This document shows, in pieces, positions 41,181-52,527 of a stretch of DNA of 64,000 nt; position 1 is the first letter of the stretch; each line of letters starts with the position of its first letter. The stretch covers positions 620,001-684,000 of the forward strand of contig CP091724.1 of assembly GCA_022009795.1 (NCBI GenBank), in the 5' to 3' direction. The notes beneath the pieces were generated by a model. That model was not told where the DNA came from. It was given only the letters and a program-made list of their open reading frames with translations, and ran no database searches. The position numbers were made by a program, and so were the translations under genes. The stretch comes from Anaerotruncus sp. (GTDB lineage: Bacteria > Bacillota > Clostridia > Oscillospirales > Acutalibacteraceae).

Positions 41181-42079
41181 TATAAACCGCAACTCCTTTT
41201 TTTAGCCATACGGCAGGCTTATACGATTGCTTTGCTTTTCTCAGCCCCTCGATACCGAGATCTTCTTCCCTGTTCACGAATTTATAGCCGCGCTCAAGAA
41301 GCAGCTTTGCAAATTCCTGATTTATAACGGCATATGCTCCCTGCATATCTGCAGGCGCTTTTTCAAAATGCGTAACAAAGCAATAAGGGCTTAGCGCTTC
41401 GCCGTAGGTATAGGCAATCGGTTTGCCTTCCACTCTTATTAAAGCGCCCAAAAAGCCGATTTTTATCGTAATTTTTCAAATCCGTTCAGAACGGCTTCAA
41501 ATTCGAGCGAATAATCTTCATCACTCGATTCATCGTCCTTATTATATATCCATTCCGTGTGAAGCTTAATGCATTCCTCGATATTATCGGAGTTTATTAT
41601 TTCAAAGCTCCAATCCGGATTATTCTTTTTTAAAAATTAGTTATGTGATTCCTTTTTGAATGATATTTTTTTCCCGGAAAAGATTCGCGAGATCCTCAAC
41701 ATTATAAATGTAATCATAGTTTCCCGAATCATAATTATAACTAAATTTATCTTCAAAGTCGGAATCAAGCACAGCCTTATAGCTTTCGGTAACTCCGTAT
41801 ATTTGCGGCTTTGCACCGAGCGATTTTGCATTTTCGATAATTTCGTTTATCGCTTCTTTAAAATTACCCTCGCCGAGCGGCAAAGAATATAGATAATCGT
41901 TGTTCATATGCCAACGGCATATCAAAAAGCCGTCATATTTTGCAATATTTATTTTTATATGCGGCGCGCCAAAGAAATAAATTACCGAAGGTATATTCGC
42001 AATTCATACTGTGCACATGCGAAAGGCACTCACAAGCCCATTCTTTATCTTCAATTTCCGGAACTTTAAAATTCAGCAT
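41173..42079 (-). CDS. DUF2156 / phosphatidylglycerol lysyltransferase C-terminal domain protein, frame-broken
   Basis: About 300 residues, soluble. MLNFKVPEIEDKEWACEC opens the protein; FGNLFFWR, ICRWHMNNDYLYSLPLGEGN, KKYHSKRNHITNF, IEECIKLHTEWI and ALIRVEGKPIAYTYGEAL follow. This is the tandem GNAT fold of the MprF C-terminal domain without the membrane flippase part; such stand-alone proteins are common in Clostridia and are of unknown substrate. Breaks near 41975, 41660 and 41465. The ATG at 42077-42079 overlaps the tmk stop, with GAGGAATT upstream. Confidence 0.8.
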
Positions 42080-42743
42080 AATTCCTCATCAACAATTTTC
42101 ATTATTTCGTTATGAATTTTTTCTATTGAATACGGCTCTTTGCCGTTTGAGCACTCAACAATGTGCCAGCCCTGCCGTGAAGCGGCGTATAAAAGCCGAT
42201 TTGCGGCATTTTTTTCAAGAAAAAGCCACATCGGCTTCGTGCACATCCTTTTTGCTTTCATTTCCGCCGTAGCGCCCCGTCATAAGCTTTTGTGATATAT
42301 CAACGGGCATATCAAGATAAATCACCGCGTCGGGCTTCGGAATACCGAGCTTATTATACTCAAAATCCGCGCTCCAATCCAGGTAGGAATCCCAATCTGC
42401 CTCGGCAATTTTTTCCGTTTGATATATGGAATTTGAGGTGGCATATCTGTCCGCAACGATAATCTTATCGCTTTCATAATCGGTTTTTCCAATCAAGAGT
42501 GAACGAAGCATATCTGTCCACGGCATAAAATGCGCCTGCAGCATAGGCGTTTACGGCATTCGGGTCTTTGCCGAACTCCCCGCCGAGATACATTTTAACT
42601 AATGTGCTTGACGGGCTTTCGTAATTGGGAAGCTTGATTTTGCGAACGCGTTTTCCACCTTTTTCAAGCGCAGAAATAAGCAATTCAAGCTGAGTTGATT
42701 TTCCGCTTCCGTCCAGCCCTTCAATAACAATCAATTTACTCAT
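42073..42743 (-). CDS. tmk: Thymidylate kinase, frame-broken
   Basis: Phosphorylates dTMP to dTDP. MSKLIVIEGLDGSGKSTQLE gives the P-loop; KIIVADRYATSNSIYQTEKI holds the DR(Y) motif, and AVIYLDMPVDISQKLMTGR the lid-adjacent region. About 223 residues. Breaks near 42485 and 42225, both at T runs. It overlaps the DUF896 gene (ATGA) and the DUF2156 gene, and sits in the dgt-dnaG-rpoD transcript. Confidence 0.93.
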
Positions 42744-42950
42744 TTCTTTTTCTTTTCAACTTTCTTTTTGTTTCCCTTTTCGTCAACTATATATGTGTTG
42801 TTGAGCTGGGCTACAAGATTTTTCTTTAAAGCTGCTCACATAAAGCTCGCGAAGCTTTGCCTGCTCCTTTTTTTCGCTTTCGGTAAGCCCCTCTGCCTTT
42901 GATTTATGTGAAAGTTCATTAATCCTTTTTATTTGTTCCTGTGTAATCAT
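42740..42950 (-). CDS. DUF896 family small protein (YnzC-like), one frame break
   Basis: About 70 residues: MITQEQIKRINELSHKSKAE, GLTESEKKEQAKLRELY, then after one extra A near 42826 NLVAQLNNTYIVDEKGNKKK and a Lys-rich end. The helical hairpin and the IVDEKG strand are the DUF896 hallmarks; YnzC of Bacillus is SOS-linked, but the function of the family is unknown. The ATG 42948-42950 overlaps the rpoD stop (TGATG), and the stop overlaps tmk (ATGA). Confidence 0.85.
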
Positions 42951-44083
42951 CAGTCTAAAAAGTCCTTTAATTTTTTACTTCTGCTCGGGTGGCGAAGCTT
43001 GCGAAGTGCTTTTGCCTCAATTTGGCGGATACGCTCTCTTGTAACATTAAATTCCTTGCCGACCTCTTCAAGAGTTTTGGGGTTGCCGTCCTCAAGGCCG
43101 AAGCGAAGTGAAAGCACCTTTGCCTCTCTCGGAGTGAGCGTTTGCAGCACCTCGGCAAGCTGTTCTTTGAGGAGGCTCATTGATGCAGCGTCTGCCGGAG
43201 CAAGTGCATCGTCATCGGGAATAAAGTCGCCGAGGTGAGAATCTTCCTCCTCACCGATAGGTGTTTCAAGCGAAACGGGCTCCTGCGCAACTCTTAAAAT
43301 CTCACGCACCTTTTTCCTCGGGCATATCAAGAAAATCCGCAATTTCTTCGGGAGTGGGCTCCTTGCCGTTTTGGTGAAGAAGCTGACTGTTTGCTTTTTT
43401 TAACTTTATTTATTGTTTCAACCATGTGAACGGGTATTCTTATAGTTCTTGCCTGATCTGCAATAGCTCTTGTAATAGCTTGTCTAATCCACCATGTTGC
43501 ATATGTTGAGAATTTAAAGCCTTTAGTATAGTCAAACTTATCAACAGCTTTGATAAGGCCCATGTTGCCCTCTTGAATAAGATCAAGGAATTGCATACCT
43601 CTGCCAACATATCTCTTTGCGATGCTTACAACAAGGCGCAAATTAGCCTCTGCAAGCCTTTTTGGCAACCGGATCATTATCGGCTATACGCATTGCGTAT
43701 TCGATTTCCTCCTCTGCCGTAAGAAGCGGGACTCTGCCTATTTCTTTAAGATAAACTTTAACGGGATCATCCATCGCTGCATTGTCGTTTGTGGCAACAG
43801 TGTCTGCGGCGTCGGTTTCCTTTGGCAAATCAACCTCAAGGGTGATGCCGTCGAGCGCTTCAGACGAAAAATCGTCTATAATATTGATATTTGCGCTGTC
43901 TATCATATCGTTAAGCTTTTCAAGCTCGTCAACATCAAGGTCAAGCTCAACTATAAGATTATCGATTTCCTGAGCGGTAAGGTGCCCTGCTGCCTTGCCT
44001 CTTTCAACAAGCTTTTTAAATGCGGCGGTTTTTTTATCGTCTGCCTGAGAAACTGCCGTATCTTTGATTTCTTTATTTTCCAT
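42950..44083 (-). CDS. rpoD: RNA polymerase primary sigma factor, frame-broken
   Basis: Housekeeping sigma-70, about 377 residues. An acidic region 1.1 (LDLDVDELEKLNDMI) is followed by region 1.2 (DDPVKVYLKEIGRVPLLTAEE), region 2 (LRLVVSIAKRYVGRGM, LIQEGNMGLIKAVDKFD, and FSTYATWWIRQAITRAIADQ for -10 recognition), region 3 (IRIPVHMVETINK) and region 4 (ALQ-like TLTPREAKVLSLRFGLEDG, VTRERIRQIEAKALRKLRHP). GGAGGAGAATAAT precedes ATG 44081-44083. Breaks near 43660, 43400 and 43315. The dgt-dnaG-rpoD order is the usual macromolecular-synthesis operon. Confidence 0.95.
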
Positions 44084-44130
44084 ATTATTCTCCTCCGATG
44101 AATATAAAATATGTTATTTTAAAAACTTAA

Positions 44131-45884
44131 TTATGTGCTCCGAAAAAGCTTTCTGAACTCATCATCGCTCATATCGTTTGTACTTTTTTGATTTTTTGCG
44201 GCGTTTTCCTCGCCGATTATTTTAAGGCAATCGGAAAATTCCTTTTTCGGCTCAACGCTCGGCTCGCCTCTTGCAATAATACCCGACAGCCTGCCGAGCT
44301 CGTCATTAGTGAGCTTTTCCGAAAAGCTCATTAAATCGTTAGTCGTATCCGTTTTCAATATGCTCAACAACCATATTGAAAACCTTTTGATAATAGCCCT
44401 GCGGCAATGAAGCGATATTAAAATCCCCAAGATGCTTTGCACAATCGGGATACTTTATTAAAAAGATAAATAAGCCTGTCCGCAGCTTTAACGGATTTTG
44501 ACGAAGCACCGAAATCAGAGCTTAGCTTAGTATTCTCTCTGAGCGAATCATTTACGGCTTTTTTCTGAACAGTTCTCTTTTTTTACGGGAATATATTTTA
44601 TTTAAGTAATTACTCATTTGAGTTTTTGACTGCTTCTTTGTTTATTCCGAGTTCTTCCGAAAGACGGGAAAGATATATATCCTGTTCAATCGGCGGTGAA
44701 TCTGCCAATATTTCCACTGCACCGTTCATAAAATCAATTTTGCCCTGAGTGGTATTAAGCTGAAACTTATTTCTCAAATTCAGCAGTTTATATTCGGTTT
44801 CATTCGTTGCACCGTCTATCATGGCGGCAAACTTCTCCGCACCAACATTTTTTATAATTTCATCTGGGTCCTTACCGTATTGTAATTTAGGAACACGCAC
44901 ATCAACATCAACATTTTTAAACATACGCATAGCCTTTTGAACTGCTTTTTGGCCCGCCTCATCGGCATCATAAGCAAGAACAACCTCATCGGCATACCTG
45001 CTGATAAGCTGCACCTGCTCCCCCGTCAGTGCAGTTCCGCACCCGGCAACGGCATTTGTGAAGCCCGCCTGATTCATTGCGATAACATCCATATAGCCTT
45101 CGCAAAGAATCAAAGTGCTTTTTACCGCTGTCTTTTGCAAAATTAAGCGAAAAAAAGCTCATTCGTTTTTTTATAAACGATTGTGTCGCCCGTATTTATA
45201 TATTTAGGCTTGCTGTCGTCCAGCACGCGGCCGCCGAAAAGCAATAACATTGACGCGAACATCGATCATAGGCGTCATAACGCGGTTTCTGCACAATATC
45301 ATAATAGTTTGCCGATTCGCGGCTTTGCCTTATCAATCCCGCAGCAAGCATATCCGCGGTGCTGAATCCGAGCGAGCGCAGATGCTTCAAAAGCCCGTCC
45401 CACTTATCGGGAGCAAAGCCAAGGCCGAATTTTTTTATTGTGTGGTCGGTCAGACCTCTGTTTTTATAATATTGTAAGCCTACTGCACCCTCGGAAGAAT
45501 TTAAAACGGAATTGAAATATTTTGCCGCGGCTCTGTTTGCCTCATAAACCCTGCGGCGCTTTTTTTGATAAACTGTTGTCATAACCGTCTTGCGGCATTT
45601 GAAGACCGCAGTGATCACATAAAGTTTTTAAGTGCGTCGATATAATCAACATTTTCAATTCGTTTAATAAAAGTTATCGCGTCGCCGCCCGCGCCGCAAC
45701 CGAAGCAATAAAAAGACTGCGTTTCTGGATAAACCGTGAAGGACGGCGTTTTTTCGTTATGAAACGGGCAAAGCCCTTTTAAAGTGGAGCCGTGACGCTT
45801 GAGAGAAACATAAGATGAGATAATATCTTCAATATCTATTTTTGTATCGCAATTCCTGCAAAAAAATGCATCGTTTACAGGCAT
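44131..45884 (-). CDS. dnaG: DNA primase, frame-broken
   Basis: Synthesises RNA primers with DnaB. The CHC2 zinc domain shows GLCPFHNEKTPSFTV and FYCFGCGAGGDAITF. The N-terminal core shows RAAAKYFNSVLNSSEGA, YYKNRGLTDHTIKKFGLGFA and RVMTPMIDVR-like sequence in another frame. The TOPRIM domain shows ILCEGYMDVIAMNQAG and VVLAYDADEAGQKA. The C-terminal helicase-binding part ends DDEFRKLFRST. About 585 residues. AAAGGAG precedes ATG 45882-45884. Near the start, runs of seven T/A and five A disturb VNDAFLQELRYKIDIED. Other breaks near 45612, 45555, 45235, 45150, 44600-44470 and 44350. Confidence 0.93.
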
Positions 45885-45903
45885 ATTATCAAACTCCTTT
45901 CAT

Positions 45904-46923
45904 TCAGTCAAGCATAAATTTGGGAATAAACAGCTCGTTGTATTTATTCAACGCATAAGTATCGCTCATGCCGGCAATGTAATCGCAAACAGCTCTGTTT
46001 GCGCCCTCACTGTTTGCAACACAAACAAATATTTCCGGCATTTCGCAAACATTTTTAACATAATAGAGATACAGCCTTTCGATAATTGAGCAGGCTTTGT
46101 CATCCTCTGTTTTTGCACACGGTTCCGTTATAAATAAAATCATACATAAAATCGCACAACTCGGAAAAACTTTTTTCCGTTTCGCCGCTCATTGCAATCT
46201 GATTGCCGCTGTTTGAAACAACATCAAGCACAAGCTTGTTTATTCTTTCGGATTTACGAAAGCCGAGAGCCTTGCGGAGCTCAAACGGAATATCCTCTTC
46301 GCTCATAAGCCCGGCAGCCTGCGCATCGTCAATATCATGATTTATATAAGCGATTTTTATCGGCATATCTTATGATTTGCCCTTCAAGGGTAAACGCCTT
46401 TTTCGCCGTGGGTGTGGCAAAAGAATTGCGTTTTTTTAACCTCTGCCGTAAGATTTAAGCCCCTGCCGTGCTTTTTCGATTTTTTCGGCAACGCGCACGC
46501 TCTGCTCGTAATGCTTAAAATCAATTCCCGAAAGCTCCCTTAGTGCGCGTTCACCGGCATGGCCGAAAGGCGTATGACCCAAATCGTGGCCGAGAGCCGC
46601 CGCCTCGGTTAAATCTTCATTCAGCGCCAAAGCACGGGCAATTGTGCGCGCTATTTGCGAAACCTCTAATGTGTGGGTAAGTCTTGTTCTGTAATGGTCC
46701 CCGCCGGGAGATAAAAACACCTGCGTTTTATGCTTCAGCCTGCGAAACGCTTCGGAATGAATAATTCTGTCCCTATCCCGCTGAAAACAGGTGCGTATTG
46801 GGCATTCTTCTTCGTGGCGCACCCTGCCGAGTGATTCATCGGCAAACGCAGCATTCGGCGAAAGAAAAAAAGATGCTCGTTTTGCTCTGCTCTTTCTCTG
46901 ATAATTTTATCCAAAAAAATCAC
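45904..46923 (-). CDS. dgt: Deoxyguanosinetriphosphate triphosphohydrolase-like protein, frame-broken
   Basis: HD-domain nucleotide hydrolase, about 335 residues. CFQRDRDRIIHSEAFRRLKH, GGDHYRTRLTHTLEVSQIAR and AAALGHDLGHTPFGHAGE show the metal-binding H...HD...D set. INHDIDDAQAAGLMSEEDIP and the C-terminal part (YVKNVCEMPEIFVC, DYIAGMSDTYALNKY) follow. The GTG at 46921-46923 lies within AAAGGTGAT, which itself looks like the ribosome binding site for a TTG at 46912-46914 (reading MDKIIRERAEQNEH); I think the TTG is more likely. Breaks near 46870, 46440-46370 and 46140. It lies upstream of dnaG, as in other Clostridia. Confidence 0.9.
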
Positions 46924-46953
46924 CTTTATGTAATATTCCGATAAATAATACGC

Positions 46954-46959
46954 ATTATA
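46954..46959 (-). promoter_or_regulatory. Possible -10 of the dgt-dnaG-rpoD promoter
   Basis: TATAAT on the minus strand, about 35 bases before the dgt start. No convincing -35 is seen at 16-18 bases upstream. Confidence 0.45.
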
Positions 46960-46995
46960 GACCGTAAATCCTTTTTTTATTTATAAATATTATTC

Positions 46996-47026
46996 TTGAC
47001 TAAATATATTTTTTTGCGTTTATTAT
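46996..47026 (+). promoter_or_regulatory. Possible promoter of the membrane-anchored phosphoesterase gene
   Basis: TTGACT at 46996-47001 and TATTAT at 47021-47026, 19-base spacer, about 18 bases before the ATG at 47045. The distance to the start codon is short, so the transcript would have a minimal leader. Confidence 0.45.
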
Positions 47027-47044
47027 CAAAATGAGGTTAAACTT

Positions 47045-47898
47045 ATGATATATTTAATTATTGCGGCGATTGCAGCCGCGCTTTTCGCATTTTGTTATTA
47101 TGAAAACAATAAAATAGATATAACAAAAATATAATATATACGATGAGAAAATAAACGGCGATGTTAAAATCGCCCATTTATCAGATTTACATTCAAAGCC
47201 GTTTAAAGCCGTGCTCAAAAAGCTTGACATCGAAAAGCCGAATATAATTATGATTACCGGTGACTATATAAACGACAAAGGCAAAAGAAAAAAAGAAATG
47301 CTTGAATTTGCCGCCGAGCTTTTAAAGCGAGCGCCCGTTTATTATATAACCGGAAACCACGAACACAGACTTGATTGTTTTTGAGTCGCTTATGGATGAG
47401 TTACGAACGGCGGGTTTTACCGTTTTGCTTGACGATATCGTAACGGCAAATATAAACGGCACAAAAATTTCGATTTTGGGGCTTGATGAAAATCAAGCAA
47501 GCTTTGAAGACTACAAAGCAAGGAGAAACGGAACATTTAAATACCGAGATATGAAGCCTGAATTTGATAAATTAAGCAGCTGCGAAGGATTTAAAAATTG
47601 TGCTGTCCCATTATCCGGAAAAATTTTAAAGCCGTTAGCGAGCTTGATTACAGCCAATACGATTTTTGATTTGCAGCTTTCGGGCCATGCACACGGCGGG
47701 CAATTCATTTTGCCGTTCATAGGCCCTGTTTTCAGCCCCGGCCAAGGGCTTTTTCCTAAATTTGCGCGCGGCAGCTTCGGCGAAAAGCCAAAGCTGATAG
47801 TCAGCCGCGGGCTCGGAAATGCGGAGTTTCCGCTTCGCTTGTTTAATCATCCGGAAATAAATATAATAAATCTTAAATCAAACAAAAAGCCCGAATAG
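47045..47898 (+). CDS. Membrane-anchored metallophosphoesterase (YkuE/YaeI-like), frame-broken
   Basis: About 284 residues. MIYLIIAAIAAALFAFCYY is a single N-terminal anchor. KIAHLSDLHSKPFKAVL, IIMITGDYINDKG, YYITGNHEHR, SHYPE (in a shifted reading near 47605) and LQLSGHAHGGQFILPF provide the metal ligands. SRGLGNAEFPLRLFNHPEI is the typical end. GAGGTTAA precedes ATG 47045-47047. Breaks near 47130, 47365 and a compensated pair around 47590-47610. Relatives hydrolyse UDP-diacylglucosamine or act in the cell envelope; the substrate here is unknown. It is divergent from dgt. Confidence 0.85.
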
Positions 47899-47940
47899 GT
47901 GCATGCTTAACAGCGTGCCGTAATTCGGGTTTTATTTTTT
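47890..47940 (+). terminator. Terminator of the membrane-anchored phosphoesterase gene
   Basis: CCCGAAT (overlapping the stop codon) pairs with ATTCGGG at 47923-47929, with inner GGTGCATGCT/AGCGTGCC complementarity, followed by TTTTATTTTTT. Confidence 0.65.
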
Positions 47941-48013
47941 ATTGTCAGAAAAACAAGGCTTCTCATGCAAAAACAATTTAAACGTATTTAACATGCCGGC
48001 TTTTAGCATTTTT

Positions 48014-48646
48014 TCATGCGTTGGCCGCGGCAAATTCGGAGCCGATTTTGTTAAGCGAATATTTGCCGTTGCAAAGTTCGCAAAACGAAACCGCAAGTTC
48101 TTCGCTTTTGTTTTCGCGCACGGCAAAAGTAACGCTTATTTTATCGGTGAAATCCGTGTTTTTTTATTTCCGCGCCAAACTGTGCCAAAAAGCAAATTAA
48201 ATCGCTCGTAAATACTGTAATCAACCGAAACGGAATAAATATTGCACGGAGCCATGGTGATAATTTTGCCCGCGTCAAGTGCGATTTTGGCTGTGTGAGA
48301 ATATGCCCGCACAAGACCGCCCGCACCGAGCATAACACCGCCGAAATACCTTGTGCCAACAACACAAACATCAACAACGCCGCTTTTTTTCAAGCACATC
48401 AAGCATGGGCATACCCGCTGTGCCGGAGGGCTCACCGTCATCGCTGAAGCGCTTAATCATTTCCGAGCGCAAAAACATATGCCGAAACATTATGAGTGGC
48501 ATCCCAATGCTTTGATTTAATTTTTATTTATAAAATCAACTGCCTGCTCCTGCGTTTCAACAGGCTTAACATAGCCGATGAAGCGCGATTTTTTTTCAAT
48601 AAATTCATCGCAGCTTTGCAGACGAACGGTTTTTATATTCCTTCAT
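48014..48646 (-). CDS. YigZ/IMPACT family protein, frame-broken
   Basis: About 210 residues of unknown molecular function; relatives of the eukaryotic translation regulator IMPACT. MKEYKTVRLQSCDEFIEKKS, RFIGYVKPVETQEQA, KHWDATHNVSAYV, RFSDDGEPSGTAGMPML and VVGTRYFGGVMLGAGGLVRA are the conserved blocks. The C-terminal part (SVDYSIYERFNLLF, TDKISVTFAVRENKSEEL) ends FAAANA at TGA 48014-48016. GGTGAT precedes ATG 48644-48646. Breaks near 48630, 48535, 48480, 48385 and 48160. About 70 bases between its end and the convergent terminator hold no gene. Confidence 0.85.
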
Positions 48647-48661
48647 AAAAAAATATCACCA

Positions 48662-48696
48662 AGAAAAAAAGGCAACGAATAAATCGCTGCCTTTTT
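48662..48696 (-). terminator. Terminator of rpmE
   Basis: AAAGGCAGCGA / TCGTTGCCTTT stem (one G-T pair) followed by seven T on the minus strand; it lies just after the rpmE stop and before the YigZ gene. Confidence 0.88.
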
Positions 48697-48701
48697 AAAA
48701 A

Positions 48702-48906
48702 TTACGTTTTTTTACCGTATCTCTTATTGAATCTGTCAACGCGACCGCCGGTATCAACAAGCTTTTTGCTTACCTGTGTAGAAGGGGTGGCACTTTGAAC
48801 AAATATCTACTTTGAGCTCGCTTTTGGTGCTCTCTGTTTCATAAGTTGCACCGCATGCACACTTTACTATACATTTACCATAGTTAGGATGAATTCCGTC
48901 TTTCAT
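48702..48906 (-). CDS. rpmE: 50S ribosomal protein L31, zinc-binding form, one frame break
   Basis: About 68 residues: MKDGIHPNYGKCIVKCACGA, TYETESTKSELKVDICSKCH, PFYTGKQKLVDTGGRVDRFN, KRYGKKT. CxC and CxxC Cys pairs mark the zinc-containing form. GAGGTGA precedes ATG 48904-48906. A single indel near 48766 (five A in GCAAAAAGC) splits the frame. Monocistronic, with its own promoter and terminator. Confidence 0.94.
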
Positions 48907-48946
48907 TCTTTTCACCTCTTTATACCAAAGTCAACTAACAGCTGAA

Positions 48947-48976
48947 ATGATAACATAAGAAAGCCAAAAAAAGCAA
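48947..48976 (-). promoter_or_regulatory. Promoter of rpmE, extended -10
   Basis: TTGCTT at 48971-48976, 18-base spacer, TATCAT at 48947-48952 preceded by TGT, about 40 bases before the start codon. Confidence 0.6.
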
Positions 48977-49000
48977 GTGTTTTTAAAAAAATCTTAATAT

Positions 49001-52000
49001 TTACAAACTTTTTCCCAAATAAAAAGAATAAAGTCCTGCTTCTATAACCTCTTTTTCAAGCGATTTGGCCGCAACAGTGCGATAAAAATCAATTTGATTT
49101 TTATATCTTTCCAAAAGTTCGGCTTCACTTTTAACCTTGTCGGTTTTGTAATCTATCAGCACGAGCCTGCCGTTTTTCTTCAAAAAAATGCAATCGGCAA
49201 TACCGCGCACAAGCACTTTTTTTCATCGGAAGCACGATTGATAAATTTGGAAAGCGGCAAAAAGAAGATAAATTAAGTTCTCTGTAAACCTTATCAGCGG
49301 ATAACAACCGTCTGCCGAGATCGCCGACGAACAATGTCACCAGTGCTTTCTTATCAAGCGCCTGTGCCTGCTCCGCAGTTAAATAGCTGTGATTTGCAAG
49401 GCGCGAAATTTCACCGTCCAAATCCGCCGCAGCGGATTTAAAATCACAAAACTGCATAAACGCATGCATGGCCGTGCCCCGCTGAGCCGCATCAAGCCCG
49501 GTAGTGCTCATAAAAGCGGGCTTGCCGAGAATAATCGGCAAATCCGAAGAATCATCCTCTGCCGCGTCAAGTGCAGAGGCATTTCTTTTGCGGGTTCGTT
49601 GCAATAATCAATTCCGCCGTATTTGAAGCTGACGGATTTTTCAATTTCGGCGACGATATCCTCATTCGGCGCCGGTTTTATAATTTCCGGTGCGGCTGAC
49701 TCTGCCTGCTCGGATTGTAGCAAATCAACATCAAAATCAAAATCCGAATCGCAAACTTTAATTTCAACAGGGCTTAACGCACGAAGCACATCCCCGCCCC
49801 TATGCATCATTGCAGCGGAAATGATAAAATCGCCGTCACTCAAATACCTGCGGCAAAGCACAGGATCAATTTTTCCGTTTGCTATGCCCGGTGCAAATTT
49901 TGCTATTTTATTTTCAAGGTTTTCAACGCTTGCAAAGGCAATAAACTGCTCTTTCGCCCTTGTAACGGCAACATAAAGCACCCTCAAGCATTCACTGAGC
50001 GCGGAAATACGATTGATTTTTTTCATCAGCGTAAACGGTATATCCGGCTGATTGCACATTAAATCATCGTCGTGCACCTTTGCGGCAATTCCGTTTTTGG
50101 CATTGAAAATCAATCCGTCAGTTTCGCGGAAAACATAATCGCGCCCGCATTCCGCAAGAATAACAACGGGAAATTCAAGTCCCTTTGAATGATGCACCGT
50201 CATAATCGTTACCGCATTTTCGGCGTTGCTGCAAACGGGTTTGGCATCTATAACATCGTCGCTTTCCTCGATTTTATCAACAAGGCGGATAAACGATGTA
50301 AGCCCAACACTTTTTGAGCAATCAAACTGCTCGGCAAAATCAATGAAAGCATTTATGTTTGCAATTCGCTGGCGCGCATTTCCGAGCGCCGAAGCAAAGG
50401 CAAAAATGCTTTTATATTCGCACACAAACCTGATAAATTCCGCAACGGGCATTGTTACCGCCGTTTGCGAAAGCATGTGCAAATCTGCTAAAAAGCTCTT
50501 AACTTTTTCCGAATTTGAATTAACAACTGCAGTATAAAGGGAGCTTTTGATTTTATCGTCCTCGATTTTAATTGCCGTAAGCTCATCGGGCGTGAAGCCG
50601 TAAATCGGCGACATCATCACGGCGAGAAGCGGGATATTCTGCATTGGATTATCAACAGAGCGAAGCAGGGATATAATCATTTTAACCTCACTGCACTGAA
50701 ATAGATCGCCGGAATTTTCACTGACGCACGGTATGCCGTAATCCGAGAAAACCTTTGCAAATTCGGGAATACTGCCCTTTCCCCTGCGCATAAGCACGGC
50801 AAAATCGCCGAAACAGATATCACGCGTGCACTTTGCTTTTGCATCGTAAACCTGCTCTTTTGAATTTATTTTATCAAGAATCAGCTTTGCGATTTGCGGC
50901 GCTTCCGTTTCGGATATTTTGGATTTTTTAATTCCGTCTGTAATTTTAAGCGAAACGCACGGCAAAGAACGATTCGGATAATCCGCACCGCAATTGAGAT
51001 ATTCGGATTCGTTATAATCAAGCTCACCCGTGGCGGCAGACATAAATTTTGAAAACAAAAAATTTGTAAAGCCGCATATTTCTTTACGCGAACGGAAATT
51101 TTTATCAAGAATTATTTTTTTACACTTTCGCCGTTTGCGGAATTTTTATAATCCTTGTATTTTTCTTTTTTCTGCGTAAATATAAACGGCATCGCAAGCC
51201 TGAATCGATAAATGCTTTGCTTGACATCCCCCACCATGAAGCGGTTTGAACCGTTTGAAAGCAGCCTGAATAATGTGTCCTGCACATCATTGGTATCCTG
51301 ATATTCGTCAACAAGTATTTCGTAATATTTGCTTTTTCAGTTGATTTGCAAGCTCGGAGCGTACGATATTTCCGTTTTCATCCTTATCCATCAAAAGACC
51401 GAGGGCAAAATGTTCGCCGTCCGCAAAGGTGTAGGCATTTCGTTCATCTTTAAGCTTTTTAAATTCTTCATCGTATCTGCAAATCACTTTTAAAAGCGCA
51501 TTAAAGCAGGGATACAGTTTTTCGCAATCCTGCCTGTATTCTTCGGCGTTTGAAACAAAAAAAGCGACTGAACGGAACCGATAAGCTCTTTAAAAAAATA
51601 TTGCGTCTTTCGCCAACCTCTTGCTTAAACGGAGCCGAATATTTGTTTTTACCCGCACGATCCACTCTAAACGCAACAAACGATATTTTTTTCCGAAAGA
51701 TAATCATAAGCTGCGTTGAGCCCGGAATTCACCGCCTGCCTGATTTCGGAAAGAATTCTTTTATCATCATTAAGGCATTTAAAATATTTATCGGCAACTT
51801 CATCATCGGGATCAACAAAATTAAAGCTTTCGGAAAGCAATTTATCGGCCGAATCTATTATTTCGTTTGCATATGCAAAAAAATGATCTTGTTCCAATTT
51901 GTTTCATTAAATGAAATATCGGGGTTATATTGCTCGGCGGCATTTTTTTAAGCCACTCAATCGGATAAGCCTGAGCGTTAATATATGTATAAAGCGCCTT

Positions 52001-52527
52001 AATTGCTGCGATAAGCGCTTTATCGTTTTTTTCGGCGGACAGAGCATTTGAACAAGCGAGATAAAATCCGGATCGGATTCTTCAAAAAGCTCATCAAGCA
52101 CCGAGTTGAGCGCAGATTCGGAAAGTATATTTTCCTCCGAATTTTGCAATATAGTAAAATCGCGGCTGATTCCTATGCTGAAAAAGTTTTCCCTCACAAG
52201 ATCAAGGCAAAAGGAATCAATCGTGCATATCTGCGCACCCGGCAAGAGTGAAAGCTGCCTCATAATCAAAGGATCACCCGGACTAGTACGCAGTTTTTTT
52301 CCTGCAAGCCTGCGGAAATTCTGGATTTCATTTTCCGCCGCAGCGGCGTTTGTGAAGGTTACTATTAAAAATTTATCAATATCAACGGGGCTTTCCCTGT
52401 CTGTTATCAGCTTGATAACCCTTGCAACCAACACGGCGGTTTTTTTCCGGAGCCTGCGGCAGCCGAAACAAGTATATTTCTTCCGCGTGCGTCGATTGCG
52501 TTTTTGTTGTGACTCGGTCCAGCCCAT
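49001..52527 (-). CDS. addA: Helicase-exonuclease AddAB subunit AddA, heavily frame-broken
   Basis: UvrD-type helicase plus RecB-type nuclease for double-strand break repair, about 1,175 residues. MGWTESQQ...LVSAAAGSGKTAVLVARV is the Q motif and Walker A. FLIVTFTNAAAAE, QICTIDSFCLDLVRENFF and EYQDTNDVQ-like sequence (near 51300) follow, then FAVLMRRGKGS, TIMTVHHSKGLEFPVVILAE and LRVLYVAVTRAKEQFIAFA. The nuclease domain ends with LVLIDYKTDKVKSEAELL. The ATG overlaps the addB stop (TAATG) with AGGAGG upstream. At least eight frame breaks, clustered at 52500-52440, 51950-51320, 51120-51060, 49600-49550 and 49220. Confidence 0.92.
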
